A stretch of 64,000 bases of DNA from Nephromyces sp. MM_2019 (taxonomy: Eukaryota; Apicomplexa; Aconoidasida; Nephromycida). Location: the NCBI GenBank assembly GCA_015657535.1, contig JADHZB010000607.1:17230-81229 (forward strand), in the 5' to 3' direction. Below, in pieces: positions 26,101 through 38,716 of the stretch; position 1 is the stretch's first letter, and every line of letters starts with the position of its first letter. A program made the position numbers and the translations under genes. The notes beneath the pieces were generated by a model. That model did not search any database and was not told the DNA's origin. It worked only from the letters and a program-made list of their open reading frames with translations.

Positions 26101-29100
26101 TAAAATAAAGACTCGTTCAGAAAGCTGCTAGAGAATACTCTAAATGATGCTCCTAATGCTAGGAAATTGAAGACAAATAGAATGGATTAAGCTGCATATC
26201 AAATACGTACTGAAAAACAAAAGTATGATGATGCAGGCATCGAATATTCTTTAACTTCTCAGGCCTTCAAACGGCCTTCAAAGAGAGAAACTGTTCGACG
26301 TTTCCAATATTAGCACACACACACACACACACACACGCACAAATATTGAAGGAATAACCAAATAGATAGCCTTACCTCATCTTCAAAACAAAGATCACTC
26401 AATAGTGGAAACTCCTTAACTGATACTAAGTTCATTTCACTCTGAAACCAAAAAAAAATTTATCAAGAGCTGCATATTAACTGTTAGTATCGCACACAAA
26501 ACACACACTTAATATCACACTCAATATAACACGCAGCACACACTCAACATCACAAACACACACACACACACACTAAATCACAAACACACACACACACACT
26601 AAATCACAAACACACACACACTACATCACATACACACAAAAACGTTTATCCACAGCAATCAATAAGATCTCAAGAAAATTTTATACTCTATTCCTCTTTG
26701 AATCAGCGTAAATTGAACGTGTGTGTGTTATACTATTCAACCAAAAAATCAGTGAAATAGAAAAAGTGCATCAAAACACACCAGAGAACGGATAAGCAGC
26801 TAAATAAGGTATAAACCGGTCTATGCACCCAATTTTCCTTTTACAATCGTGATCCAAAGGGAGGTATATTTACAGTTCTCCTGTACATGCTAATCTCAAC
26901 AAAAACGGAGGTGTACCTACAGCTCTCCTATGCACACTGACCTCAGTCATTAAGCAAAATTATAGCAAAAAAAAAAAGACTTGGTAAAATAACAGCTAAA
27001 AAATGATAGCTTTAAGAATGTATGAAAAGAAGTATACCAAAAAGAACAAGTAAAGCTACCAAACGATCAAGACAAACCGCAAAAACTAACCATGTGAGTG
27101 CAAGTTGTTTGTGTGTGAATTATGTAATTAGCGTGTGCGTGTGGATTTTGTGAGAAAAATGTCATGGAAACATGAGAGAAATACACACCAAAAGCTCACC
27201 AAACAGGAAATTGGTGAAATAAGCACACAAAAAGCTTACCAAATCTCTCAAAGAACTCTGAATTAGCACATTGTGAAGCTCCATCATCGTAATAGTCCAC
27301 AAAACCAAAAGAATCACCAGGGGATAGTGTATCCACATACTGAGAGTTTTCAATATTCAAAAGAAACCAGAGATTTCTTGAAAAAGTGAAAAAAACATCA
27401 GAAAATTAGAACAAGTCTAGTGCTTCCTTCAATTATGTGTGCGTGTGTGCGTGTGTGCGTGTGTGTGTGTGTGCGTGTGTGCGTGTGTGCGTGTGTGCGT
27501 GTGTGCGTGTGTGCGTGTGTGCGTGTGTGCGTGTGTGCGTGTGTGCGTGTGTGCGTGTGTGCGTGTGTTCCTCATTTCCTATGATATACCCTTAGTTAAC
27601 CCATCTCTGAATGCTTTGCCCTCTTTTCTGCCCTCTCGCTTCTCTTCCCTGTACCTCGACTAAAAGTATGAGCCTTCATCACTAATCAAAGCTGCAGCTC
27701 TCTCCTCTTTCAAGGACCGTTAACTATGCTAAGCGCGAAAAGCTCGCGAGAAGGTGAAAAAGCCTGGCCATACACCTTACTTGACAACGAACCAGTTCGT
27801 GCAGGTGTGTGTGTGGATCAAACTTTTATATAAAGTGCTAGCCTGTTGCAGCTATACAATCGGCTTTCTTTAGCTACCTACAGCTATCAGGTTCTTGTGT
27901 GTTAGCCTCTTGCAGCTATAGACTCCATTCATACAAGGATAAAGCATCGAATATGCTAAATACCTAGCAGCACCCTATCATTTCTTTTTGAGATTCCAAC
28001 GTATTTTATGATTTATCCTAGAAATGAAGAAGCATCATCAAGATTCCTCCAACCAACCATCCAACCAGAAAAATGCTCACAAGCAGGCCCAAATGCCAAA
28101 TTCTTCACCTCTAATCACTAGTATCAAGGAATCACATGAAAATTATCAAAGAGAATGGAAACTAGGACTTTTTCGCACACATTGCCCTCCTCGAAAAAAA
28201 AGGACGAAATCATCTAGTGTGCAAAATCATATATAGAAAGCTCTTGATAGCAATTCTTAGGGTATTCTTTGCTCATAAATTTCCTGTGTTTTACCTCCAT
28301 ATAAGAGCTCTTTATCTATCATCTACGACTATCATTTTAGTAAGCCAAAGCATACAGCTTACAATATAGCAAGCAAACTTTCACAAGAGGATTCAATAAA
28401 GAATCCCTTCACGGGCTCTAATTTATACACTCTATGATATAAATGAAACCACAGAGAAATTGGAGTAGTCTATACACACGCATATATAGCTTGGAACATG
28501 TAGAGGCTGGAGATTAAGAGGAGAAGGTATTTCGATGATAAGGCCCAAAATAGGGCAAAGCTAGGTAAAATCAAATGTATACGTGTGCCTAGTCTCTGTA
28601 AAAGTAGCGTGAAAGTGTTGGATCTTCATGATAGTTTATATCCAAAGGTACCTTTAACAAATTAGCATTAAACTCTAGCATCTTCATGATATTTCACGCA
28701 AAAAAAACAAATATTTGGTGCTCAGCAGGTAAAATATAGCAGCATTACCTTTCTAGTCCAAGGGATAGTGTATCGCTATGAAAATATCCCGGAAGAAACA
28801 AAAAATTTACCGCCATATCAAGTGATTTTGCCAAGTTATTTTTCCAAGTAAATGGCAGCAATAGGTAAAAGAGAAATTTCATCAAAAGAGCAACGTATCG
28901 CACCAAGCCAGCAGCAAGGATGCACAGGAAAAGCTGAGACGCTCCCTGTAAAAAAATTCCATAAAAAAGCTAGTAAAGGGTAAGAAGAACACACAAACAC
29001 ACAAACACACAAACACACAAACACACAAACACACAAACACACAAACACACAAACACACAGATTCAATACCTCCCAAAGCCAAGGTAATACTTTAAGACTA

Positions 29101-32100
29101 TAACAAACAAAACCTACAAACGCAAGTCAATTTCCTGATATTTTATTCATTTCATAAGAGAAAAACACTTCTTCATCTTCTTCATTTTTTCCATCATCTT
29201 GATCTACTTCATGTTCCTCATCGTCTTCACCTTTTTCATCTTCAAAAGATTCTTGAGTAATTTTTATGTGAAAAACGTATGAAATTTTTATAGAACAAGC
29301 TGAAGGCATCATTTGCCTGCTCAAACGCAGCTAAGTGCTGTTTTGAGCAGTTTTTCTGGAAGGAGTACCAAAATCGAGCAAAAAAGATGAGGCTGGGAAG
29401 TCCTTGCTAGCAACAGTATATTAAGCCTTTTAAATGAAAAAAAATTGTGCAAACTGGAGTCTAAAACACACTTAAAGTACAGGAAAATGGAACAAAAAAT
29501 GGCACAATACCCAATAAGTACGTAAGAAGCACGCTTCCAGCATATTATAAAGCTCAAAAACGAAAAGAAGAGGACGCTTTAAGCAAAAAAAAAATTTTTT
29601 TCCTTGCAGATATCTATCAGTTCTTTGCATATATCAATCTTCAAGAATTCTCAGAAAAATTCAACCCCTGAGAAGTGGTTTGAACGCAGCACACACACAT
29701 AATGAATTTTTCTCAAAAACTGCTCTACAGAAAAAGTGGAAACTTCAGAGAGTAGAAAATACCAAAATAAGGCAAATGATGATGGAATCTGCAAACTTGA
29801 GGAAAAGTATAAAATTTGCCAACTTTGCATTTCGTTGAGCTTGCCAGCTGAAGATGGAAAAGTGAGTGCTCCACTTAATACACGGAAAAAAGCTCAAGAG
29901 CAAAAGATGAGGGGGGGGAGTTATATTTTGGCAGTTATTCATTAAGAATTCGCTGTTTTGCTACGCATAAGAGAAAGAGAAGACCGGGTAGTTTTAGGCC
30001 TCAAATAATGAAGCTTTATCCCATGGAGGCTAGAAGCGAAGAAAGATTTAGTAGGCTAACCTGCACATAAAGCTAATACATCAAATGCAAACTTCAATCC
30101 AACTAATAACCTGTGAAAAAATCCTAGAGAGATAGAGCGGTGGAAATGAAGTATCTTGATTGAACTTGAAGCAGAATATTCGTTTGTTTAGGTACCTCAG
30201 TTGCATCAAAAAACTGTGAAACAGTAAAATTTGTTGAGAAACCTTGAATAAATGAAAGAATCAGGAGAAGCTCAGCATCTTCTGCTTATTTTAGGGATTT
30301 TTTCATGAAATACAGTGAATTTCATCATTCAGAAGGAAACCACGTCAATTTCATCATCTAAAAACGTTAAAAGTCATTTTTATGAGTACTAAACAAGCAA
30401 AAAACGTCAATTTCATTTTATCCAAAAACAAAGGTAATGAAACATTATCAAGGGCGAAACATGGCTGAAAACAAAAAATTTTTTTTGTAGCAAAAGTTTC
30501 ATTTTATGCTGAAAAAAAAACGAATACAAACCTAGTCACGAAGAATAACGAAAATTGAAACGCTAAAGTTCAGTAAAATAGGAGATAATATAGCACACAC
30601 ACACACACACACACACTGAACACACAAAACTTTCTCAAAATCAGGGAGAAAAAAACCTTCTCAACATTTTGAAGAGTAAACAGATAAACATCCAATTTGC
30701 TGTGCTTAATTCAATAGTTTTCCACTTAATTATCTATGGAAAGCTCTTTTTAAAAGCTTCCACAGAAAGTAGATAACATCGAAACAACTTTGAGAAAGTA
30801 AGCACTAGCTTTATCATCTATAAGAACCAGGTGTATATACACTTTTAAAACCAATTAAATCTTCAATTTTAAGGCGAACACACATCATTAAGCCTAAGTA
30901 TGATAGAATTGAGAATAAAAGATCGCGAACCAGCCTTCAAATGTCATTGACGAAGTGGAATCACTAGATATTGATTTGCCAATCTTTTATTTGCGCTAAA
31001 ATCTGCTCTTTTATAGCTTTTAGTTGTTTCTTCAAGCAAAAAGTAGTTGATGGAGATACAAAGAAGTACTCCTTTTATAAAAACTCATCTTCTTCATAGA
31101 AAACAGTCTTAACACAAAATTTTCTTCTACACTTCAAAACATACATTCCTCCAAGGTTAATGCATTAATACATCTTCATTGTGAAGAAATCCTAACCTTG
31201 AAATAAATATAAGTATACATCCAGGATCAGAAAAAGAAGGGACCATCCGAGTCGCTACTGTTACCGTAAAGCAAATCGTCCAAATAGTCGCCAGCACACT
31301 CAAGAAAAAGAATAAAACATGTTCAGTGGTAGAATAAGGTACTCCAGTTCTTGCTGCAGGAATTGAAAAAAGGATGAAAAGGAGGTAAACGTTAGAGGAA
31401 ATATTCAATAATTTTGAGAAATTCAAAGAAAAAAAGCCAAAAACACCAAAAAAACTCAGCAAACCCCCAAACACACCTAATCTTCAACATATCCACGAAA
31501 TAAAGCCTTCTAAACATCTCTTTATGAAAGTAGAAACTGATAAAAAACAGTCTTCGGTTGCATAGCTTATAAGTACTAAATTGCTCTCAAATCGTTGCAA
31601 TATCGAGCCATACACAGTTGATGGAAATTTATTATATGCGCAAAAAACGCTGGAGAAAAATCAAGAAAAAAACTCTGCAGGCTGATACTCATTGGAGAAA
31701 CACCAAGAATCAGAAATAGTGTGGGACTCAATCACATTTTAAGAGCCCATCCTTACCAGTCAGCATAAGGTGACGGGGGATTAAACTGATAACCGCACAC
31801 AGAACAGCCAAAATAAGCCTAAAAATTCCATGGGAAATTTTCTCCACCAAAGCAGTATCTGATGAAGGGGAAAATTTCATAACAGGGGTTTTGGTAGGAT
31901 TAAACCAAGAAAATATTAAAATTGAAAATGATGGGTGAAAAAAACAAAAGCCTCCATCAGATAATTTGCTAATAAAATGCAACAAAAAGCATTAAAACGG
32001 GTGGAAAAAACTAGCAAATCTAAAGGTGTGAAATGCTGAGTATCAAGCCTTTAACACATAAGAAAAGGTGTAAGCACAGCTGCACGTATTTGAAAAAGCA

Positions 32101-33285
32101 GAAAACGGAAGAAATCCTAAAGGTGCGAACACACACGCATATAGGAAAGTTCAAATATTCTCTAAAAAATATCGAAATCAAGAGGAAATCCCACGCAAAA
32201 AGGCGCGCACACACACATACAGAAATGTGCCAAAACTAGCATAGTTTTGGCTAGAGTTTCGCAAACAATATCACGTCATACTCAACCACTAATTTCCTTT
32301 TTTTTCTCACTTATACACAAGGTAAAGCTCGTCTTTTTTGTAAAAAAATGCTTTACTCCAGATAGTAACCCTAAACTGTGCTATGCGACGCGCTAGTTCG
32401 CATGAAGAATACTCTAGAAATAAATTAATAGACTTTCGATTATTATATTAAAAAAAGGATGTGAAGGAGAATGCATGCCTTTTAAATGAAAAAAATTCAA
32501 ATTAATGAAACCATGGTTTAATACTACTGTCATCTTCTTAATACGCCTTTTTCAAAATACTCTCAATCGCTCAAAGTTTTCAAGCCACGAATTCACCGGC
32601 ACCCGGCTTCCCCCTCAATAATCTGAAATTAAATCTTAGGGAGCTTGGCAGCAGCTTAGCAGCGAGCAAACGCTAATTTTATCCACAAAAATTGCAATTT
32701 CAAATAATTCCCTCTTCTTCTTTTCAATCATGCGGAATAAAGTCTATAAATTTATTCTTTGGCAGCTTCAACAGTATTTCTTGAGATTCCAAAAATTTGG
32801 ACCTTAATTAAGTAAGCTATAAACCAGCGTACAGAGGCATATATACTTACTAAATTGGAAGTGCAATTGAAGAAAAAGAAGGAAAAACACCTGTGTTTAA
32901 ATAATGTATTGCAAGTGGCTTTTTATTATATTGAAACAGGCCACAGTTATATATTCGCTAGATGCAGAATCTTTTTTATGGCTAGTGACATCAAAACAAC
33001 GTAAATAGAAAGGAAAAAATTCCACGTCATTAAGAGAATCCCACTTTAAAAAATACACATAAAGAGGGGAGAGAGCTGTTACTCACCATCGAGTAATGAC
33101 GATGACGCAACAAGCAGCCGTAGTGTCACACAAAATAGCACAGGTATTGACTGCAAATATGCTATCCTAAGCGGATAAGTCCAGCTAATGTGACTGATAA
33201 AAGTTCCCCACCAAAAGGATGAATGTGCCATATTTTTTAGTTTAAAGCCCAAAAAAGGGCGACCGCCAACCCCTCTGAATGACAT
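20177..33285 (-). CDS. Intron-rich multi-pass membrane protein, probable NDC1-like nucleoporin
   Basis: Exons read from the sequence: 33285-33087, 31858-31757, 31353-31265, 28945-28811, 27339-27240, 26441-26376, 25941-25660, 23647-23414, 23053-22906, 21611-21565 and a terminal 20292-20177. The first three join in phase, as do 27339 through 22906; links at 31265-28811, 28811-27339 and 22906-20292 need small exons not securely found (candidates 30213-30196, about 29260-29165, 28681-28652, about 21235-21150). The first five exons encode hydrophobic segments; the exon at 27339, read in the phase that fits its neighbour, is a helix ([16 protein letters not shown]) followed by KEFPLLSD. Then come [11 protein letters not shown]...[21 protein letters not shown] and a C-terminal helical region with [10 protein letters not shown] and LQRFQAYRQ. 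This order mirrors animal NDC1, the transmembrane ring protein anchoring nuclear pores (six helices, TTW..YATE..FPV, YLALQDL, C-terminal ALYR and LQQFLE). Sequence identity is low, so the name is tentative; existence of a gene is much surer. Confidence 0.5.
21276..21478. repeat. CA/CAGA-rich microsatellite
   Basis: About 200 bp of interleaved ACACAG, ACAGAC and CACACA units on the plus strand, that is GT/GTCTGT on the coding strand of the surrounding minus-strand gene. All three minus frames stay open for long stretches, giving spurious Cys/Val/Leu-rich translations. Confidence 0.9.
25171..25575. repeat. 84-bp tandem repeat with an assembly gap, about five copies
   Basis: The block ACGCATATATATGCCTAGAC recurs at 25171, 25255, 25339, 25423 and 25507, exactly 84 bp apart, with near-identical copies. 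Because 84 is divisible by three the plus frame stays open (a Thr/His/Arg/Ile-rich repeat), but it lies in an intron of the minus-strand gene and is very unlikely to be coding. Each unit contains the palindrome GCATATATATGC. The array ends just before the donor of the exon at 25660-25941. Confidence 0.95.
25220..25250. other. Run of 31 N
   Basis: An undetermined stretch inside the first copy of the 84-bp array. Its length keeps the next copy in exact 84-bp register, so it may be masked or sized from the repeat rather than an arbitrary scaffold gap. Confidence 0.99.
26304..26640. repeat. CA microsatellites and a CA-based minisatellite
   Basis: A perfect CA run at about 26314-26336, then, beyond the small exon at 26376-26441, a minisatellite at about 26530-26640 with units of CA repeats separated by CTAAATCACAAA. 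Both flank the exon in introns of the minus-strand gene, so the coding strand reads GT. Confidence 0.85.
27436..27568. repeat. (GTGTGTGC)n satellite on the plus strand
   Basis: About 16 copies of an 8-bp GTGTGTGC unit, almost perfect. It has the opposite strand polarity to every other GT/CA repeat inside the NDC1-like gene and marks the left edge of a segment whose base skew is also reversed. Confidence 0.95.
27569..28450. other. Segment of reversed base skew inside the NDC1-like gene
   Basis: Between the exons at 27339 and 28811 of the minus-strand gene, the plus strand is T- and C-rich instead of A-rich, as in plus-strand introns. It carries an ATG-initiated plus frame at 28024-28236 (70 codons, Gln/Asn/Ser/Lys-rich) without recognised motif. 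It could be an inverted insertion, a nested plus-strand gene, or a boundary between two minus-strand genes. Confidence 0.35.
28989..29059. repeat. (ACACAAAC)n microsatellite
   Basis: Nine near-perfect 8-bp copies, in an intron immediately upstream (in transcription) of the exon at 28945-28811; the coding strand reads GTTTGTGT. Confidence 0.95.
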
Positions 33286-33860
33286 CTAAGAAGGGATTCT
33301 TAAATTTTGAAAAGTAACAGATGCTTCTTCGCAAGAAAAGCCCAGTAAAGCTCTAGGAAACACCCATTTCTTTCCACAATTTATCGCCGCATCGTTTCGG
33401 CAACCAGCAAGACCAGTAGGAGGAATGTGCGCAAAAGGCTCCCTCAAAAAATGAAGAAAGATTAAAAAGTTCCAAAAAACGGAATGACACAGATCTATTT
33501 TGAAAGAACGCATTAAATAGCAATTTTAACTACCTATTATATGGGTTTATGATCTGTTTTGCAGCCTAAAATAAAAGAGGTTACTTTCTTTTTTCCTATT
33601 AAAGTATCAACACAACTTACTACTATGTACACAGCAAAAAACTATAAACAAACCTATGCTAAAGAAGTTCAAGCAAATCTTCAAGCCAAAGAGTAAAAAT
33701 AGAAATAAAGAAATGGGTAGGTTCTAGAGTTGGTTACAGCCACAGCACCAGGGTTGACGAGTCAAAAGCAACACACATGTTAGAGCATATCACAAAAAGA
33801 CGCAACCATTTTCAATGGATTTCCACCAAGCTTAGAGTTTTCAAGTTTTTGTAAAATTCA

Positions 33861-34185
33861 GCATCTGCCTATGATAAAGGAGGTGAATCTACTGTAAGAA
33901 ATTCTGCTCAAATGTCTAGGCGAAATATAGCATCAGCATACAATGGAGGTGAATCTACAGTAAGAAGTACTGCTGATGCCCTTTGGAAATACGACATCTG
34001 CCTATGATGAAGGTGCATGTATAGTAAAAATTTGTGCTCAAGTTCGAGGCAAAACACAGCAGCTGCCTATGATGGACTTGAATCCACATTAAGAAATCGT
34101 GCTGAAGTTTCTAGGGAAAATAAGCATTTGCCTGTGATGGAGTTGAATCTACAGTAAGAAAAGCTGCTTAAGTACTACTAAACAT
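33861..34185. repeat. Degenerate 64-69 bp tandem repeat, five copies
   Basis: Five copies share GCATCTGCCTATGATG, then GGTGAATCTACAGTAAGAA and TGCTxAAGTxTCTAGG. Starts are near 33861, 33930, 33996, 34060 and 34123. Unit length falls from 69 to about 64 bp through small deletions. The first two copies are open in one plus frame (SAYDKGGESTVRNSA), the rest are not. Confidence 0.8.
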
Positions 34186-34454
34186 TATAAAAAACCGTGT
34201 GTGCATGAACTTTCTAATAAACGGAAGAACCAGAATTTCACGCATCATTTCACTCAGCGGTTTTCACCCTTAAATTTTTCCTTCGTCTAATAAGCACTTC
34301 ACCGGAAGCGACACACGAGAGACATGCCGACGCATAACTGTATTTGATGCATCCGGGCATCCACTGGGGAAAGAGGACGCCAATCCGGTATTTCGGCAAT
34401 TACGTTGGTAAGCGAGGCATTTTCACTCTGGCAAGAAGCTTGACACTGTGTTAT

Positions 34455-34675
34455 TCCCCTTCGTTGAGATTTATAGCATTGCTTGACCTACTAAATGTGT
34501 GTGTGGAAGATCGTAGCCATATTGGAACTTTAATTGAAATTGAATTAATCCTTCATGTATTCTCCTTCATTGGGGTTTCCGACGTTGGTTGAACTACTAA
34601 ATGTGTAAGATCATAGCCATATTTCACCTTTAATTAAAATCGAATTAATCCCTCATATATTCTTCATCATTTGTA
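34455..34675. repeat. About 105-bp tandem duplication
   Basis: Two copies share CTACTAAATGTGT, AAGATCxTAGCCATATT and TTTAATTxAAATxGAATTAAT in the same order about 105 bp apart, with point changes and a short deletion in the second copy. Confidence 0.75.
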
Positions 34676-36084
34676 TTGCCGTCAGTACGTAAATCACTGC
34701 TGCGTAGCCTCCCATCGACTATAGTAATACCCAGAGAAACAGGTGGTAATAACTGGATAAAGCAGTCCCTCACACATTTAATCGTACCGGTGAGATGGTT
34801 TGATGTGTTAAGCCCTCAGCATGCACCTACCACACTGCAATGCACCTGATATCATATAATTCATACCTAAAAATATAGTTTATGATTTTTTGATGAAAAT
34901 ACTTCTTATATTGAAAGTAATTTCTACGGTCAATATTTGATGGACTTCTTCCTGAAAGTATCTAAGCACAACAGCACCTCTGATAGACACTCATTGAGGT
35001 TGGAAAAAAATGGCGTTTTTTGAGCATATATGTCATTTCTTGACAGCAGAAAAAGCTCTAGCCAAGTTCTAAATATATGCTTCATTCCTAGAGTGCAACA
35101 ACAGCCTCATCCCAAACGTTTGCATCTAGAAGCACCCACTCTTCTGCGATTTTGTAATACAGTCCGCCGATAATGTGTAGCATAGATCAAGCTTACGTAG
35201 AAGCTCCTCTTTGCTTAACATCAGCAATAGCCAAGTTTAACCTCATCACGATGCCTTTTCCAAGCCTCACGTTGCATAGTGTGACAGATATTACGAAATC
35301 CTCCATTAGTGGAGCTACTTACCGCTGTGCGGGCCAATAAATAATGCGCTTTAATATATTTGCAGCGATTAAAATGGGAATCCATGGATTTGCGCGCCAT
35401 TTAGAGCTGAGTTGCTTGATTCCTTTATTATTAGCCATTTAGAGCTAACAATTAACAAATATATCTTCATTATTAGAATATTCAAAATTATAAGCAATAC
35501 TAGATTAGTTGGTCTATACATCTCATTGTGCCTTAATACTAAGGTAGTAATTTAGATTTTTGTGGAACGTAAAATTCATATTTTTCATGGCTGAGCTACT
35601 TAAACCCTTTAAACCCCCAGCCAATTGGCTGAGTATTTAAAACGGTGAACAAACAAAGTGTGACACTGAAATAAAGCGAAATGGTCAACCTAGTATTCCT
35701 CATTTTATGGCAGTGATGAGACAGAAGGGAATTTGCGAGCTGTCAGTGTGGATTATGTGAGTCTCTAAGCAACTTCACTACCAAGGTAGGCACAATAATG
35801 AAAATTGATGCGACGCTGAGCAGCAGGGATTCTAGCTTCTTAAACTGTTTAGAAAATAGTCATCAGGTATATGATGCCTTGAAATAATGCAGTTGTGTAT
35901 AACAAATTGCTCTAAAAATTTTAATTTAAAAGCTTTGCTAAACTAGAAAATAAAATGAAAAATAATATAAAAAAATCCAATCCCCGACCCGTGATTCTAT
36001 TTTCGCTATGGTCTTCATTTTCACGTAAGCCTCTCGATTTTATTCGTCGAACATACACGGTACCAACATAATATTAAAATGCTA

Positions 36085-36215
36085 ATGCATACGAGTAGCA
36101 TCAAGGGAAGCTCATTTAGATGCTGAAGTTGCATTTTTCGAAATAGTAATGCGAGTAGCCTCAAATGAAGCTTCCATCTACATACTGAAGCAACATTGCT
36201 TGAATTATCTAACTC
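36085..36215. repeat. About 60-bp tandem duplication
   Basis: GCGAGTAGCxTCAAxxGAAGCT recurs at about 36091 and 36150, followed in both copies by a related ACTGAAGxxxCATT block. Diverged to perhaps 70-75% by eye. Confidence 0.55.
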
Positions 36216-38566
36216 ATATTGACAACTCCTATATTCGCAAAGACAAACATTTTTTGGGAAATTGTTAATGATGAAAAAATAAATTAAATATTTTAATATA
36301 TCAATCTTTTCAACACAATACTTATGATTGCACCTAGACGTTTTTTAAGCTCTAATTCCCTGCTAAAAGTAAGATTCATTTAACTTCCTCTAATTCACAT
36401 ATAATACGCGCAAGTTTCTCCCGGTAGCGCGTGCAAAAGTAGATATTATATGGGTTGTATCACGCTTTCACCTTGGTACTGCCAGCCTCGACACCTGCAG
36501 GCTCCTAAAGTGGGATTTTTTAAAAAGCCTTATCCATGAAAGTTCATCGAATTTGCAAGTGCACCCTTTTACTGATCTAAACATGCATGACATTTAAAAT
36601 TAAATAGCGATCTATATGTGCACCTCCTTCCTGCCAAAATGAAGTCAAAAATTAACCTTTTTTGATCTTTGAGTGTTTAAGTTGCGTAATCTGTTTATTA
36701 ATTGTTCTTTTCCTATAATATAAGCCTAATATCTGGAATTTTTTTTGAAAAAGCACTTTTGCCTGTTCTGCTGCCACTAATTCTATGCATGCAAATCTGA
36801 AATTTAATGGTGCTTTAAAATTTCTACCTGATTAACAGTATACTTTTTGAAATTTCGACTCATTAGGGATTACTAAATTTATCTAGCGTGTAATTATTCG
36901 GCGCTTCTAGTGTTGCATTACATTTCATATATACTGCACGTTTAAACTCTTAACTCCTGCGGGTTCGGGTAACTCATCGTTATCGCACAAACAATGCGCC
37001 CTGCGTCCTGTTCTATCATTTTCCTACCAAAATTAACCTCTACTTTAATGGTTTTACACATAGAACATAACTACCGGTTACCAGCTGGTGTTTGCAACTT
37101 TAGTGTATTGTCATAGCCTTACCATCCTGCAAAAAACATCAAACTGCCGAGAAAATCCCGTTAACAGTGATTCTAGCATTACAATTGCACGGACTCTCCC
37201 TATAATTTTTGTCTATTTTCCACCTTTACTTGTAGTCTTTTACGGCTCTATTTTATATTTTCGCGTGATGATATTTTGCAGGAGGGAGTACGAACCACAA
37301 AAATGAATGAAAACTATTCTGAGCCCATCTCAATCATTCTTATTTTTAATGAATTAGACGAAATAATTTTTAAAAAACTGAAAAACTAAAGATCTCCGCA
37401 AAACCTCCATTTCAATTGGTACTAAAAACTTCTCTAAGCAGTCTCTGCGGAGTAAAAAGCTCATTTCTTTTATAGCTGTTTGATACTCCTCCAGAAATTC
37501 AAAAGAGGGGAGTCACCATTCCAACAAAAGCACGAAGAATACAAGATAATAATCTCTCAAGCCTAATAGAAAAGCATTAAAGCCACTGTGGCATATATGT
37601 ATGCTGTTTGTCTAAAGCCTTGAACATATTATCCTTTAATGCTGAATACTATTTTTTGTGTATTCAAAACTAGTATTTTTTATAAACTACTTTTATAGTT
37701 TTCATTAAATATGATTTTATTCTGTCAGAAAATTTTCCAAGTTATAGTCCTCAGACAATAGAATAGAGTGTTTTCATGCCGATAATTGTTGAAATCATGG
37801 TTCAAAAGACACCATTTATTTATTATATCATCTGCTAATACTACTATTTCAGCTCTTGATTTCCTAATAGTTCTATTTTAAGATAAATTAAAAATTCTGC
37901 AAACTGTAATAATAGTTTTCATGTGTGGATATATATTCCTAATTTTCTGTATAAAATTTTTACCATCCATACGAATCATCATAATATCAGCTTAACTATG
38001 AATTTCCTGCTAGCATACAGCATCCCGCGACGAATACTGACAATCAGCAATACAAAGATTCGCATTTTACAAAGTGGCGGTTTTCGCAAAGCAGGCAGGT
38101 ATCTTCATGCACTGCGACTAGAAGTATATGCCAGGCGCTGCATATATAACGCTTATCTTACTTATATAGGAGCCCCTTGAGAAAAACACCGATTTCCTTG
38201 TATTCCTTGGTGCGGCAAAACAAGTCTCAACAGTAAATTTGCGAGGGGTTTATTCTTAGTTTCAGGGGGAAGATGATACAACATAGTGATAAAACAAAAA
38301 ATTTCTTCAGAATACGATTTAATTGAAAATTCTAAAGAAAGCTGAAATGGCAAAAATTTACAACAAAGACGGCTATGAAAAACAAGCATAGAGAGAGATG
38401 AAGCCATTATTCAAATAGAGATACTGTAGTGAGAGAAACACTTAATTCTGCGTTTTTCCTTTACAACTCTTGCTTGCAAGCTTCATAATTCATGGTAAGG
38501 AAAAGTATTATGCAATCTTAATTAAGAAAAAAAAATTGATGAAGACGGAGTGCTACTTGTTTCATT

Positions 38567-38716
38567 CTAAAAATGCAGAGCGCTCCCCAATTTATAAAGC
38601 TTATAAGGAAAGTGATTTTTAACCCTAGAATTTTCAGTCTCAGGTACTTGTAGAAGAATCTTGTCTTTTCCTGGTTTTGGAATAGTAATATCTTCAAGAG
38701 TTGAGCCTTTATAGGC
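38567..38716 (-). CDS. Probable terminal exon of an unidentified gene
   Basis: An acceptor (CCTATTCAG) opens a 150-nt minus-strand frame of 49 codons plus stop, beginning AYKGSTLEDITIPKPGKDK and continuing ILLQVPETENS. The composition is strongly protein-like. It lies downstream of the last CutA exon on the same strand. Another coding-looking piece, containing MIDEYAHPVMARG, lies at about 38800-38845. I recognise no family. It begins in phase 0, like all CutA internal exons and the orphan exon at 40425-40210, so alternative splicing with either cannot be excluded. Confidence 0.45.
   Translation of the reverse strand, partial: AYKGSTLEDITIPKPGKDKILLQVPETENSRVKNHFPYKLYKLGSALHF

Larger units (their letters stand above)
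33286..38566. other. Non-coding interval with several old tandem duplications
   Basis: An open frame at 33513-33286 is in phase with the first NDC1-like exon but separated by a stop codon, so it is 5' untranslated or unrelated. From 34.3 to 38.1 kb the plus strand is T-rich. Short plus frames at 34344-34592, 37088-37306 and 37923-38180 and a minus frame at 38162-38407 have no recognised motif. Three decayed tandem repeats are listed separately. No RNA gene was seen. Confidence 0.45.

Noticed and set aside
27439..27663. Plus-strand ORF of Cys-Val-Arg-Ala repeats
   Set aside because: It is the (GTGTGTGC)n satellite read in one frame, not a protein.
29745..29945. Overlapping ORFs on both strands, about 65-69 codons
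   Set aside because: Neither has splice context or motif; the plus frame runs through A-rich intron sequence and the minus frame is T-rich intron.
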